In this document: positions 24,247 through 36,423 of the stretch, piece after piece | Layout of the letters: each line of letters opens with the position of its first letter | Numbering within the stretch: position 1 is the first letter of the stretch | Source of the DNA: Cloeon dipterum | Taxonomy: Eukaryota; Arthropoda; Insecta; Ephemeroptera; Baetidae | DNA length: 64,000 nt | Direction: 5' to 3' | Assembly: GCF_949628265.1 (NCBI RefSeq) | Contig: NC_088789.1 | Span: forward strand, 2,480,001-2,544,000 | Translations under genes and position numbers: made by a program | The notes under the pieces: model-generated | Database searches by the model: none | Told to the model about the DNA's origin: nothing | Seen by the model: only the letters and a program-made list of their open reading frames with translations

Positions 24247-25325
24247 TTAATTAATGGACGGGTTTCTGCGAGAGATTACCGGGAGAGAGATAGCGTTGCA
24301 AATTGCCTTAGCAACGTCCTCGGCGCTAATGTTGGGCCATGGGGAATCTTTGTTCTCATCATCTTTTTTACTCTCATCCACTAAATTACGAGGGATAGGA
24401 ATTTCCTGAAATTTTGAAATTATGGAACTGATCATCATTTATGTTCTCTAGACACAACAAATACTCACGGTAACTCGAATTGGTAGCTCCGAGCTTTCAA
24501 CTTCGTTTTTTAGAACTGAAGTCAGTGATGACACATATTCTTGAGTTGCAAGATGCACTAATGCATATGATCTCAAATCGTGTTTCCCAGCGCTAAAGGT
24601 TGAATAAATTTATAAATCATTAAATGCGTCATCTTTAAAGGCAAAATAATGGACAAACTATCGAGCTTTTTCTCTGGGGAGCCAAGATAGTAAAATTTAT
24701 CATTGAATAGGAAAACATTTCTGCAGAGGCTGGCTTATTCAAATTTGTAGTAGTATGACGATATATTTTGATCGTTTGAGTTTCACCAGAAAAATTAAAA
24801 TTTATATAATTGTATGCTATTACCTGGAAATGGTAATTATGTGGCCATTTTTAATTTGTGTGGTTTTCATGTCCAAAATGACCGCTCTGGAAAACAGGAG
24901 TGTGCCCAACATTCGAGTTTCAGCCATCTTCATCATCATTAATTGATCGCACGCTACATAGGAAATTTTTTATGGAGCGCACTATAAACGTATAATATAC
25001 AATGCTTACAAAGTATTTCGTAATTGTGGAATGATCCAGCCGCATTCACAAGCACATCAGTGCGGCCGAATTTCTCCCTGGTCCATTCGATAATTCGACT
25101 GATGTCGTTTTGCTTGGTCACATCGCCTTGGATAAAGAACATCTCGCCTGTTTGGCCCTTTTGGCTGGAAAAAATATCATCCTGCTGGGCAGCTCCAAGC
25201 GATTTACGGGAAACGCCAACCACCTTCATGCCCAAATTCACCATTCTGCGGGCCGTGGCCGCTCCCACGCAAGAGGTGGCCCCAGTCACAATTGCAACGC
25301 GACCCACTAAGTTTAGGAAACTCAT
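24247..25325 (-). CDS. SDR-4: DHRS11-like SDR with Asn, Tyr and Lys lost
   Basis: Exons at 25325-25010, 24953-24824, 24592-24469 and 24405-24247 give 242 residues. The cofactor loop is TGATSCVG. The catalytic tetrad is almost gone: Asn is Arg (AETRMLG), Ser149 remains, Tyr is His162, and Lys is Gln166 (HLATQEYV). One codon is missing from the loop between Ser and the Tyr position. The last exon starts EIPIPRNLVDES and is unrelated in detail to that of SDR-1 to SDR-3 but shares its start with SDR-5. The frame is intact, with canonical splice sites. A non-enzymatic role is likely if it is expressed. Confidence 0.83.
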
Positions 25326-26071
25326 AATTATTGCAATTATTATTGCTGTGACTTTAGAGAGAAGTTTTGGCTAAGATGGTGAGGTAATCAAGTGTTAAAA
25401 AAATTAACTTTAGAAAACGAGGGGGTAGTATTTAAAAATTCAAGGCCCTCTTGGTGAGGACTACACTCGCAAAAAATGAACAGAAAATAGTCGAAATTTA
25501 TGAATGATGCATTCCTGAAGTCACTGCGATGGACAAATATTTTTCTATAGTCAGACAGCTTGCGTGCTTGAGAGGCATCTAAATAATTGCAGCCTTTTCG
25601 GCAATGACGAGAATCTTGAGAATGAGAGAATATCATGCACTGCGTTCAGATTATTTTCAAATCCTAACTCAATTTCGGTTTTAAAATGTGCAAAGAAAAA
25701 ACATGTTTTGATTTGAATGTTAATTTTTTATTTCAGAAAATTAAAAATTTTTACAGATGTGTTTAGCTGGTTTTATAAAATCTTTTGACTGTGCAAGTTT
25801 TGGACACCATCTTAATGTTCTATATAACTACATTTTAAAAGATCTAGTCGAAAAATTTAAATTGATAGGTCATTTATAGACGCATTGTTGTTTTATGGTA
25901 ATTTCCGTAATTTCTGCTTCTCAAAATGGAAATGAGAAACACTTATTCACATCATTATATCGTCATCTCTTATAGTCAAAAATGCAAACAAACCCTTTAA
26001 TTCGTAAAAATCAAGAAAAAAAATATAAAATTGGAATATTTTCCACAGATATTGACGTGTACATTAATTCC

Positions 26072-27137
26072 CTAATGAATGGACAGCAAGTTGTGAGCTA
26101 CCGGGACAGAGACAGCGTTACAAATCACCTGAGCGACGTCCTCTGCGGTAACGTCTTGCCATTGGAATTTCTTTTTCATCTCTTTTATTTTATTCTCATC
26201 CAGTAAATTACGAGGGATAGGAATTTCCTGAAATTTTGGAATTATAGAATTGCTGATATTATTAAACACCATAATACTCACGGTAACTCGAATTGGTAGC
26301 TCCGACCTTACGACTTCGTTTATTAGAACTTTAGTCATTAATGCCACACATCCTTGAGTTGCAAGAAAAACTCCTGCATGAATTCTCCAATTTTGTTTCC
26401 CAATTACGCTAAAGTTGGAAAAAATTATTAACCATTAATACACGTCAACTTTAAAGGCAAAATAATTAACACAAACAAATAGCATAAATTAACCCTTTGG
26501 GGAGTCAATAAGATGGTAAAATGTATAATTGAATAGAGAGGCTATACTGTATGAAAATTTCTGCAGCGGCTGGCTAATTTTGTGTTTCACTAGATAGATT
26601 AAAATTTATATAATAAATTGTTTGTTATATTACCTGGAAATAGTAATTATGTGGCCATTTTTAATTTTTGTGGCTAACATGTCCACAATGACCGCTTTGG
26701 AAAACAGGAGTGTGCCCGTAATCCTGGCTTCAACCATCTCCTTCATCTTAACTTGATTACTCGCTATAAGAAATGTTTATATAGCGCACTTTAAACGTAT
26801 AATTATATGTACAATGCTTACGAATTATGTCGAAATTGTGGATCGATCCAGCGGCATTCACGAGCACATCAGTGCGGCCAAACTCTTTCCTGGTCCATTT
26901 GACAATCCGATTGACGTCGTCTGGCTTGGTTACATCGCCTCGCACAAAGAACATCTCGCCTGTTTGACCCTTTTGGCTGGGAAAAATAGCCTCCTGCTGC
27001 GCAGCTCCAAGCGATTTACGGGAAACGCCAACCACCTTCATGCCCAAATTCACCATTTTGCGGGCCGTGGCCGCTCCCACGCAAGAGGTGGCCCCAGTCA
27101 CAATAGCAACGCGACCCACCAAGTTTTGGAAATTCAT
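26072..27137 (-). CDS. SDR-5: DHRS11-like SDR with Asn, Tyr and Lys lost
   Basis: Exons at 27137-26822, 26763-26634, 26408-26282 and 26227-26072 give 242 residues. The cofactor loop is TGATSCVG, followed by VVGVSRK and LVNAAG. The tetrad reads Arg (VEARITG), Ser149, Phe163 and Gln167 (FLATQGCV). It is the first unit of the array and lies 494 bp from the stop codon of the adhesion GPCR upstream of it, which is on the same strand. It is the sister of SDR-4 (same exon-4 type and same exon-1 length). The open frame across four exons argues against a decayed pseudogene. Confidence 0.83.
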
Positions 27138-27630
27138 AATTAGTGTGACTTTCAGAGAAAATTTGGCTAAGATGGTGAGGTATTCAAGTGCTCAGGTACA
27201 CCGACAAGAAATAAAATGCGAGTTTTACTTTTCCTAACCCTTAACATTGGCTTTAGAAAGAGAGGGGGCAGGTATTTTAGAATTCAAAGCACTCTTGGTG
27301 AGGTCTGCAAATCATTAACAGAAAATAGTTGAAATTCATGAGGGTGATAAATTCCACTCTTGGTGAGGTCTACACTCACAAAAAAATTAACAGAAATATT
27401 TGACTGCTAAATTCCTGGAATCTTTTGGGAAAAATGAAATCTTTGATATATTTATATAAGCTACCTTTATTTCTATTATATTAAAATTCAACAAAAAAGG
27501 CTATAAATGGGTTATAAAATCTTACAACTACATGTGGCACATTTTTGGTAACGATATTTATGAAGTGCCTCGAAAAATATCAGCACTAAAAAGATCAGAT
27601 CACAATTCAGAATTCAGATAGTTTGAAAAT

Positions 27631-30600
27631 TCACTGGCTGGAAGCATTTCTGTTTGTGCTTTCAGTCAAGTTCTGTGTTGAAGTCTTTTGCCTCAGAGGA
27701 GCCCTCTCGTCTCGGACTCTTGAAGAAGAATGCGAGTTGCTTTCACTGAAGGCTGTACTTGATGTGGTTGGCCTTGAAGGTCTGGTCGGCGCGAATCGCT
27801 CTGGAAGGGCCGTCAGCCACATTTGCCGCGTTTTCTTCTCCCACACGATGAAGAAAATGAAAAGCGCCAGCCCTTGCAGGGTTGCGGTGGTGCAGAAGAG
27901 GTACGAGAAGGCGACCCTCCAAGGCGCCAAGAAGGGAGCCACCATGGCCAGAAGGCCGAAAATCCAGGTCAGTCCAAGCAGGAAAAAGAGCAGCACGCTC
28001 ATACGCAACTGCCGCAAGGCAATCACTCGCCTCTCTGCCATGGTGCTGATGGTCAAATTCTTTGGCCGTCCACACGACACTCGGTAGACAATCAAGCAGA
28101 AAACCTAAAAAATTACTTAAGAGATTAGGATTTCACAAAGCAAATAAAATCGTCATAACATAAGGACTTAACATTTTGACAAAGCGCGAGTTAAATAAAT
28201 AAGTTTTTCCTGTCATGGTAAGTGAAGCAAAGTTCACTAGTCAAAGTTTTGATGATTCCTCTTATTAAATTAAGATTTTTTCAACTGTAGGAATTTAATT
28301 TAATTTTTTACTATTTCATATTTGATTTTAAATTATAATTTTGTTAATAGACATTTTTAAACGAGAAAAATGGATTACTTCTGAACCTTTGAGACTTTCA
28401 AAATCATTTTATAAAAAAACGCCTTTTCTCAATGTTGATGAACTACCCCATTTTTCATCTAGATAAAAATACCATCCAAGTTTCCGACATAGCAAAAAAT
28501 TTAATGTTTTAATTTAAAAACTTAATTCTTGCTCACCAAAAGATTTCCGATGACCGCACAGGCAACAGGAATGATGACTCCCAGAATTAGTGACAGCTCT
28601 ACAGGATAGCAGAAGTTGGAGGAGCTGTTTGTGCGAGGGTAGCTCTTTGCAGGCCCGATTGACAGCAGGACGATGACCGGCACGGTGGGAAGAACCCAGC
28701 CAAAAAGCACGCCCTTGAGCAGGAAATGCGGTGGACGCGCGGATAGAACGGATACAAAGCGCAGGAACTGCAGCAGAGCCGAGATGAGCATCCAGCAGAA
28801 GGACGCAAGGATAGAGTAGTGCAGGAGAACGCCCAAGGTTATGCAGGATGCGTCCGAAGCAGCGCCTGCGTCCAACGCGATGGACAAAAACACGGCCATT
28901 GTCAAACCAATCGACGCAGAGAGGTGAAGCAAAATCTGCAAAATAAAAAAATAGAGAAATTGCGATCAATGATAAAATTTGCAAAACATAACGTAATAAA
29001 TAGTAATTATGTACAGTAGTGGAATGCAAAACAACAATTTCCTCGTCTCATTATTTTGCTACCGTAATTGCATGCTACGGGAAGTGATGCTATTTATGAT
29101 TGAATCGCGTCTGCCTTTAAAGGAAAGCGGCTTTCAAGTGATCAATCACTCTCGCTCAACATGCAAATCAATTTGTTCTAATTAGCGCACCTTGTTGCCG
29201 AGCCGTGACCTCCAGTGTTCAAACATCGCAGCTGTGGCGGCGATTCCCAACAAACCGATCAGCGAAAGGGAGCAGCCAACGATGGATATGATGTCCAGGA
29301 TCTTGTCATCGCCAGACACACCGATGATCTCGCCGAAGTGGGTCAAGTGGTTGCACTCGCACACGTCCAAATCACCCTCTTTCCCGACGAAAGTGCAGCC
29401 GTCGGTCTTCCAGTCGCTGTTGTAAATGTCCCAGTACGCGCACTTGACCAACATCCCCTCCGAGGGGTTGGTTGGTTTGAACTTGAGCCGGATGACTGGC
29501 TCCTTAAGCTGGTGCCAAGGGTGCTGGCCGTCGATACTCACACCAAGCACTTTGCTGTTCAGGGTCAAGTTTTCGTTCTTGGCCTTGAAAAGGCTGTCTT
29601 CGTTTCCCAAGAGGACGAAAGCAGCTCTGCCGGATGAAATTTGTAGGAAACTGGCTGACGTAACCGCGCCAGATTCGGCGGTGAGAGGCACGATTTTCGA
29701 GTCGGAGATTTGCACCCCTTTCACGCCGCTCAGCGATAGGTCGGCAGCCATCAAAGAAGTGGCGTTGGAGTGGGCTCTGGCGATGCCGCTCTGGTCCAGT
29801 TGAACTTTGGCCAAAATCGTGTCAACACTCTGCGGATATATTTATATGTTATTTAGAAATGTAACGCATAAGTTAGGAAATAATTTACTCTCAAAATAGA
29901 GTTGGTAGCGGTTTGCAAATTTATCGTGTCAAAGTTGTTGACTTGGCTGGAAACTGACACTTTGTCCAGAACTGATGCCACGTCATTCAGACTATCTTCT
30001 CTCAAGTGTTGTGCGTGTTTTGTGATTTCAACAAGGACATTGTCCACAACCATCACATCAGAAGCGGAAGGAACTGCTTTGGAACTGAGGATGGTCGCCA
30101 TGTTCCTGGTCACCTTAACCACAGTTTCAGATGACACGGCATCCTAAACAAACGAGGACAAACGGTAAAGTTTATATATAAATCAAAAGGAATAAAATAC
30201 TTTTCTAGTGAATTCGTACAGCAAGAAGGTGGTGTTGGACACGGCGTTTGGATCGCAAGTGCCGTTTTTCTCTGCCCAGCGTGCAATGCCATCGATGAGT
30301 TTGCACTCTCTTGCCACAGGCAGGAAGTCAGAAGTAAAACACGGCTGGGTGGGAAAGGCTATTTCGCCCACTTCCGTCTCTGGCCAAAAAATGGGATGAA
30401 CCACACTGGAAATACTTGTATCCCAATAAGAAGGACAAGAAGTTCCCATCCGTCTCGCCTGAACACTTTGGTCCAAAAAGGTCGGGTTGACTTTTTCTGT
30501 GGTTGTCGTTTCCACTGGTTCTTCAGCAGGGGTGGTTGTTGGGGGCTCAGTTTCTATTTCTTGAGTCGTGGGAACATCTGAAAACATTTTTAGTAGTTTG

Positions 30601-31351
30601 AACGTTCAAAATGTTGACTAGACTCACCATATTGAATTATTGGTTTAGGAGGGATTGTAGTCAATTCCTCATAATCAGTGGTTGTGGTAGGTTCTGGGGT
30701 TGTAGTGGGTGCTAGCGTTGTATGTTTTCGAAAAGTAGTGAGCTTCCCAGGTTGAATAAAGACGTCACCATTTACTGGATTTGCTAACAATGGGATTGCC
30801 TTTGCAGCGGGTGCGCGTGTCGTGGTTTTGATGATGCGCTCACCATAGTGGCCTATCCTGGAATTCAAAGTGTGCCACCAACTTTGCATCAAGTGCCTGT
30901 AAGGGGGAAAAATAATTACTCCCACATCTTCGTAAAATAATTTTAGTGAAAATGTTTGCAGAACGTACAAGAAACTTTGGATGTAAAGTTTAATTATTAA
31001 CTTTTTTAAACTGGACCATCATATAAAAAAGGCAATCTAATTTACCGTAAATGATCGATAGAAAATTAATAAAAGATAAGATAACTTATTAATTAAATTG
31101 AAAACATGTACGTATTATTCTTCTTTTAAGTCCTAAATTTATAGCTAATGGGTATAATATAAAAAATATCGTAGGCCATATTGCACTCTGTTCTGTAACT
31201 CATAATTCATAATGTAAATTGACAAAAATTAATGGAAGATAATTTAAATTTAAGGGAATTTAAAGACTCACCCATGAGCAGGTCTGGTGCGCTCTTTATC
31301 GGCCAGAACGGCGAAAATACCGGCCGTAAAAAGCAGCGGCAGCAGTCTCAT
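27631..31351 (-). CDS. Adhesion G-protein-coupled receptor (HRM-GAIN-7TM)
   Basis: Seven exons (31351-31272, 30896-30628, 30577-30201, 30143-29889, 29829-29191, 28935-28537, 28104-27631) join in phase to an 830-residue receptor. In order there is a signal peptide (residues 1-17), a Thr/Pro-rich mucin-like stretch (about 45-145), and a Cys/Trp-containing hormone-receptor-motif-like block (about 165-225, CPSYWDT and WAEKNGTCD). A GAIN domain follows, ending in the GPS: CAYWDIYNSDWKTDGC, then CECNHLTHF, with predicted self-cleavage between Leu489 and Thr490. Seven membrane helices run from about 504 to 745, and a Ser/Thr/Arg-rich tail completes the protein. Adhesion GPCRs couple cell contact or matrix binding to G proteins through the tethered Thr-starting peptide. 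The N-terminus is short for the family, and I cannot assign a subfamily or ligand. Confidence 0.9.
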
Positions 31352-34339
31352 GGCAGCAAAGAGTCATCTGCGTTGTGCTGTTCAGAGAGCTACTTCCGTG
31401 CGTCGCTGTGGATGCAGTACCTACAAGACAAAAGCATTGCTTGTATAATAATTACTGCTTCTCGAGCTATCCGATAATCAGAAGTGACGTGCGAGATTAG
31501 TAAAACATGAGTGAGTCTAGTGGCGCAGGAGCAGCGCGCCTGCCGAGGCGGCGCTTTCATGAGATAAATCAAGACCGCTTTTAGGTCAACTTGTATTATA
31601 ATTAAGTTGCTGCTCTCTCGAAATTACATGCAAGCGCGCTCGATAATAATTGCACGCGACATGTCTCAAGGTGCGTGTGCTGGAATTCGCAGGTTCAGTC
31701 TCGACAGCACCCAAGGAAACCGTCCATTTTTTATTTCAAACTAGCCGTAATTCATAATCAATTTCCTCAGCGCGCAAATTGATTCAACATTGAAAATTTA
31801 CACCTCTTTCGGGGAAAGGTTACTCCGGCAAAAAAGGCTGAATTTGGTCGAGAGACTTCACTTTTGAAGGATGGGCGTTAATTTTTTTAACAGTTTCTCT
31901 GTAGTGATTCTGAGAAATGTGCTGCTCCGCTATCAGTCAGTCAATCACGTTCCTTCTTTTCTGAGAGTCACTGAGTCATTCCCGAGTCCGCCGAGCGAAA
32001 ATCAAACAAGCAGATAAGCAGACGTGCACTCAATTCACTACTTTTCCGCACAGCCGGGCCACATGTTTCTCTTCTTTCTCACGCACGAATCACCGAGTCC
32101 AAATCCAGACCGTCTAATGTTCTGTTTGAAAGTCGGATTTGTGAGAATAAAAAGAGTATGCTCGCTTTTAAATCGCCCAGCGTGCTGACAGTTTCAGCGC
32201 AGATGTCACTCTGATTATATAAAATATTTATATTGTGACTAGACTGTTCCAGCATGCAGCCTGTTACGAAAATTATGTAGATGAAAAAGCAGAGGCGCGG
32301 AGTATTGGCATTGAAAATAATGACAGCTGTGCGTGTACGCCTGAATGAAGGAGCACGCACTTTCCCAGGAAAACTAGCATCAGGTTTCAATCTTCGCGTC
32401 TAAGTTAGCGAGCAATCACGGAAGCATTAGCGAAAATTACGATTGGTCCACGCACGAGAGATTATTGCACGTCTCAAAATAGTATCTAAGTAATGGAGCA
32501 AATAATAGCTCTTGCACTTAGCCGGCGCACAGCCGTGTGCTGAAAAAAAGATGTCTCTCTCGCGCGAGCCAAGGCTGCGCTGCGTTCAAAGAATGTTTGC
32601 AATGAAACAAACTTTAATTGGTAAAAAAGCTAAATAAGTCATTCGGAATGTTATACCGCTCAGAAAAATACAGCTGAACGCGCGCAATTAGCCGAGAGGT
32701 GCAAGGTAATGGATTTTTCCTCACCTTCATAATGAGATGCACTTCGAAGGAGTGATTAAAATTGATTGGTTTTTTCACGTGGAGACCGCGAAAGCGGCAA
32801 ATTTTTCAAAGTAAAGTTCAAATCTCAATAGAGTGAGCAAAATTATGGCGCCGAGGAAATAAAGAGCCCCGGGGAATTTCGAGCTCATAAAACATAACAC
32901 CAATTATACGGCGTGTCGGAGAAAAAATCAAGGTTTGTAAATTAATGAAAGAAATAAGTAGAATAAAACTGTAAAAAATAAATAATTCATGGTAAGAGCT
33001 AATTATTGTTTGTTCAAAGGCTGTTTAAAATCCTCATATTATAAAAACGTCACTTTACTGACGCTGAGGGACAAAACAATAAAATGCAAGATTTAAAACC
33101 TGAAGCTGTTAAATAATGACATTAATTAACATACAAATTGTTACATAATTATTCAACGATTCCAACTTTTGAACCAATAAAATGGAAACAAAATAATTAA
33201 ATCTGAAATACAGTGAGATGTTGAAAAGGTTTGAAAAAGTTAAAGAGCACTTACACTTACAGGCACTAGAGCAAAAGTGGTCCTCGATCCAATTGGAGCC
33301 CATGCAAAGAGCGAGCCCATCCGCCGATAACTGATAAGCGTCTGCCGGCGCGCCTGCCGCCGCACGTCTCCCTCAATGGTCCGCTCCTTCCTTCACGCCA
33401 ATTTGGACTGACGCGGAGGCCTTGCATCGCGCGCGCACCACTGCATGCCGCCGCCGAGACCTCCACAGATCCTCTCGTGATCGACTTTTCTGCACGCACA
33501 CGACTCCCGGCCGTGGTGCGAATCGGCATGTTATGCTTGCTTGCGGTGGCTGCCCGATTTTTACCATTTTCTATCGCACGTGTCAATTTTATTGCCTCGA
33601 GCACTGCAATATTGTGCAATTTTACTGCTCGATCGTGTATGCGGAAAATACAATAAAAGTGTATTGATTGTTTTTGCGTTTGCGCGAAATTGCAGGCACG
33701 CACGCTGTCACGGTGAATTGCGAATTGGTGATTCAGCTTTGCAAATCACAGTAGCGGCCTTAAATACGCGTGAGAACATTTGATAACGCTTTTAGGCTTC
33801 ACATATATGTACTATGTATGATTAAGAGGCTTTTAGTTAAGCTTTTTATTTCCTAAATTAAATCTTTTTCAGATAAAACCACCTGGTTTATTATTATGGA
33901 GTTGAACGTGTTATTTTACTATACCGAAGTTTGCCCTTATATTAAAATATGGTTTGAAACATTTATTTATAAAATTTAATTTGAGGCAGGCCTGATAACT
34001 AAAATTATTCTTTCAGAAAACTCAACGCTATAGTGTAAATTAAATGTTCAATAACATTAAATCCAGAATTTACTCACTTCCACATAATTTATTTTACTCA
34101 CAAAATTAAAATGTAATTTTAACTCAAGTTCTTTTGAATTAAAAGTTATGTGTATCAATGATTACGACTATTCCAAATCACGTAAAAGAGCTGTAGTCAG
34201 AACAAATATATCCGATTCCATGAGCACAGGAGGAAAGCAGCAGCGCCTGTAACAAACACGCAATCGACCTAATTAAAAACTGGTGGAAACGTGGGTGGCT
34301 GGCAGTGGGAAATCGGCCAGCAGAGCAAATCGCAGAAAA
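31352..34339. other. Intergenic, divergent promoters of aGPCR and FkbM genes
   Basis: This lies between two divergently transcribed genes and so should hold both promoters. A GC-rich block at about 33,330-33,520 stands out. A minus-strand ATG at 33,303 (MGSNWIEDHFCSSA) ends at a good donor (CCTGTAAGTG) and could be an alternative first exon, but nothing downstream confirms it. No other gene is supportable. Confidence 0.4.
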
Positions 34340-36407
34340 ATGGCACAGCTGCCGTTCGGTATGCACCGATCAACTTTTTCGCTTTTCCTTTCAGCGATCG
34401 TGGTTCTTTCACTCGTCTTTTACCACATTCACCAACTGAGGGTGGAGATTGGAATGGTGCACCACAGAATATTCGCCTCGCTCAGAGACTTGGAGACAAA
34501 GTATAAAATAGAGTTTCAATTTGGGCTACTGTACGGGATGTGAATGTATCATTTTCAGAGCAGTGGTGGCGGACCAATATTTGGAGCAGCGCGTAGCAGA
34601 CAACCTGAGAAGAGTGCAGAACAGCCAGCTCGAAAGGGAAAAAGGAATAATCCAAAATAAAGCATTAGCCGCTGCCGAACAAAAAATAATGGAGAAAATC
34701 AAGGAAATGGCCGGATCGTTTGACGATAGGAAACGTAACAGTGAACTCAACGTTTTAGCCTTTGTCAAGGATTACGTGCACAACTTCATTACCAATGAAA
34801 TACCAATAGGTTTCGTTACATTTTTAAATACGCTTTCTGGCATTGATCATTTTGATTTAAAACGCAGATGTGAAAAAATGGTTTACTCTGGTGAGCAAAC
34901 AAGGCAAGTTGAGAGCATATTAAAAGCATTAATGCGTAGTAACAAAAATAACTGCAGCTCATCAAATCTGCACACTGAACCACGACGATCCAGTTTTAAT
35001 TAAATACATCAGAGAGCAGCTTCTCATCCAGCCATCTGCTAAACAAGCCCCTTCACAGCCAAAGAAAGGCAACTACTCAGATGAGATCACCGAGCTGCTT
35101 GGTATATTAAAAAACAAGGTGAGCACTTCAAATTGTTTTGATCATAATGCTAATTTAAAATTAAAAAGACCAACGGCACATTCGTTGAGATTGGCAACCA
35201 CTTCAACAGATCGCTGATACTAGAAACTGACTTTTCTTGGAATGGCATGCTCATCGAAAAAGATCCAGATAATGTGAAAGATTTGCTCGACAAAAGCAGA
35301 AAATCTTGGATAGCCCCTACATGCATCAGCCGAAAAGCTACTCCTGAGCTGGTAATCTCAGTGGAATTTTTTATACTCTTTAAAAGCCGAGAAAAAAACC
35401 GAATGAGAAAGTTGTGTTGGAAGGATGTGATTTTTAACTTAAAAAAAAGAAAGATAAGAATTTTGGCAAGGAATATTTTTGCATCAACTTCAGAGAAACA
35501 CTCATTTTTAAGAGTTGTTACAATCCATTGTAAGTTGGGGCAATGGCAAAGTTGGCTAACACGTAATTGTGTAAAATAATTCATTTATTTTTGTAAAAAA
35601 TCCCCAACTGCACAAAACTTTTGACCTGGTTAGGCAGAGAATGGCGGCGGCTAGCGAATGGAGCGCTTGGCACTATAGCAATTAGCGAGCAAAATATTTA
35701 CAGCTCACTCTAAAAAAATAGCACAAACATTCGCTGGCTGGCGCGGCGCAGCGCGGCTGGCTCACCTCTAATAATCTTGAAGGGATTTTAACAAATTAAA
35801 ATAAATTAGCCTTCTCTGTTTGAATGATTTACGTATCAGTCCAGTCTAAAAAGCCAAATCAACCAATAAAATTATATGATAATGCAAAAATACCCTAAAA
35901 AAGATTAAATGACTCATCAAAGTTTATTATGCTTTTGAGAAAACTTATCTTACTTTCAATGTCTCCACTCAGACTTCAGACTTTAGCACTAGGGCTGGTT
36001 TGCTTGACATTTGAATGACTTAAAAAATTGTTTTTAAAGGTTCCTTTTGGACCAGCAACAAAAAAAGGAGCCAAAGAATTGGAAATGCTATGCATGCCAT
36101 TTGAGGCACTTTGCTTGGCAATGAATATCACAAAATTGGACTACTTGCACCTCAACGTTAAGGGGAATGAGCTGGAAGCCTTCAAAAAGATTGACTACGA
36201 CAAAATACGCATAAGAGTTGAGTGTTTAAATACAACTAAAATGTGATCCAACTGAGAAAAAATCGATCGCAGGTTGTAGAAATCGGATCAAACGTGGAAA
36301 AGTCGGAGATTGACGCAATTAAGAATAAATTGCTAGAAAGTAACTACCGGCTACACAACCTAACAGTCAAAGCTGACGACAGACTGATATTTGTGAAAAA
36401 AATGTAA
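34340..36407 (+). CDS. FkbM-type methyltransferase family, membrane-anchored
   Basis: Six exons (34340-34500, 34559-34890, 34958-35118, 35169-35351, 36040-36216, 36273-36407) join in phase to about 382 residues. The start MAQLPFG has a good context (AAAATGG). A signal-anchor helix (about residues 13-30) is followed by a coiled-coil-rich stem, then an FkbM-like SAM-methyltransferase fold: LNHDDPVLIKYIREQ, then TNGTFVEIGNHFNR (SAM-binding loop), NGMLIEKDP, and KLDYLHLNVKGNELEAF. The usual Asp of the DVEG motif is Asn (LNVKGNE). Arthropod genomes carry many such proteins, including the Star-like group, and substrates are mostly unknown. The segment between WIAPTCISRK and VPFGPAT is about 20 residues shorter than I would expect, so a small exon in intron 4 may be missed. 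Confidence 0.72.
35640..35770. repeat. Partial hAT-type MITE in intron 4 of the FkbM gene
   Basis: The right end GCGCGGCTGGCTCACCTCTA and inner GCTGGCGCGG blocks match the TAGAGGTCTCA family seen at 8203, 16156 and 57830. The left end is degenerate (GGCGGCGGCTAGCG). Confidence 0.55.
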
Positions 36408-36423
36408 TATCAGACTACCTTCA

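Larger units (their letters stand above)
18690..27430 (-). repeat. Tandem segmental duplication: five SDR units
   Basis: The unit, about 1.7 kb long, is repeated five times. Each unit has a four-exon SDR gene followed by a conserved 3' spacer that contains GAGGCATCTAAATAATTGCA and AATGACAAGAATCTTGAAAA (near 18,730, 20,400, 22,050, 23,790 and 25,580). The upstream spacers also share AAGTGCTCACAGGTACGC and TTGGCTTTAGAAA. Units 1-3 resemble each other most, and units 4-5 form a second pair with a different last exon. The array therefore grew by unequal crossing-over in at least two rounds. Confidence 0.9.

Noticed and set aside
19171-27137. Calling the five SDR copies pseudogenes
   Set aside because: All have open frames over four exons, conserved phases, canonical splice sites and full length. 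Only specific active-site positions are changed.
33266-33703. Minus-strand ATG exon near 33,303 ending in a good donor
   Set aside because: No downstream exon in a matching frame could be identified. The adhesion GPCR already has a signal-peptide exon at 31,351.
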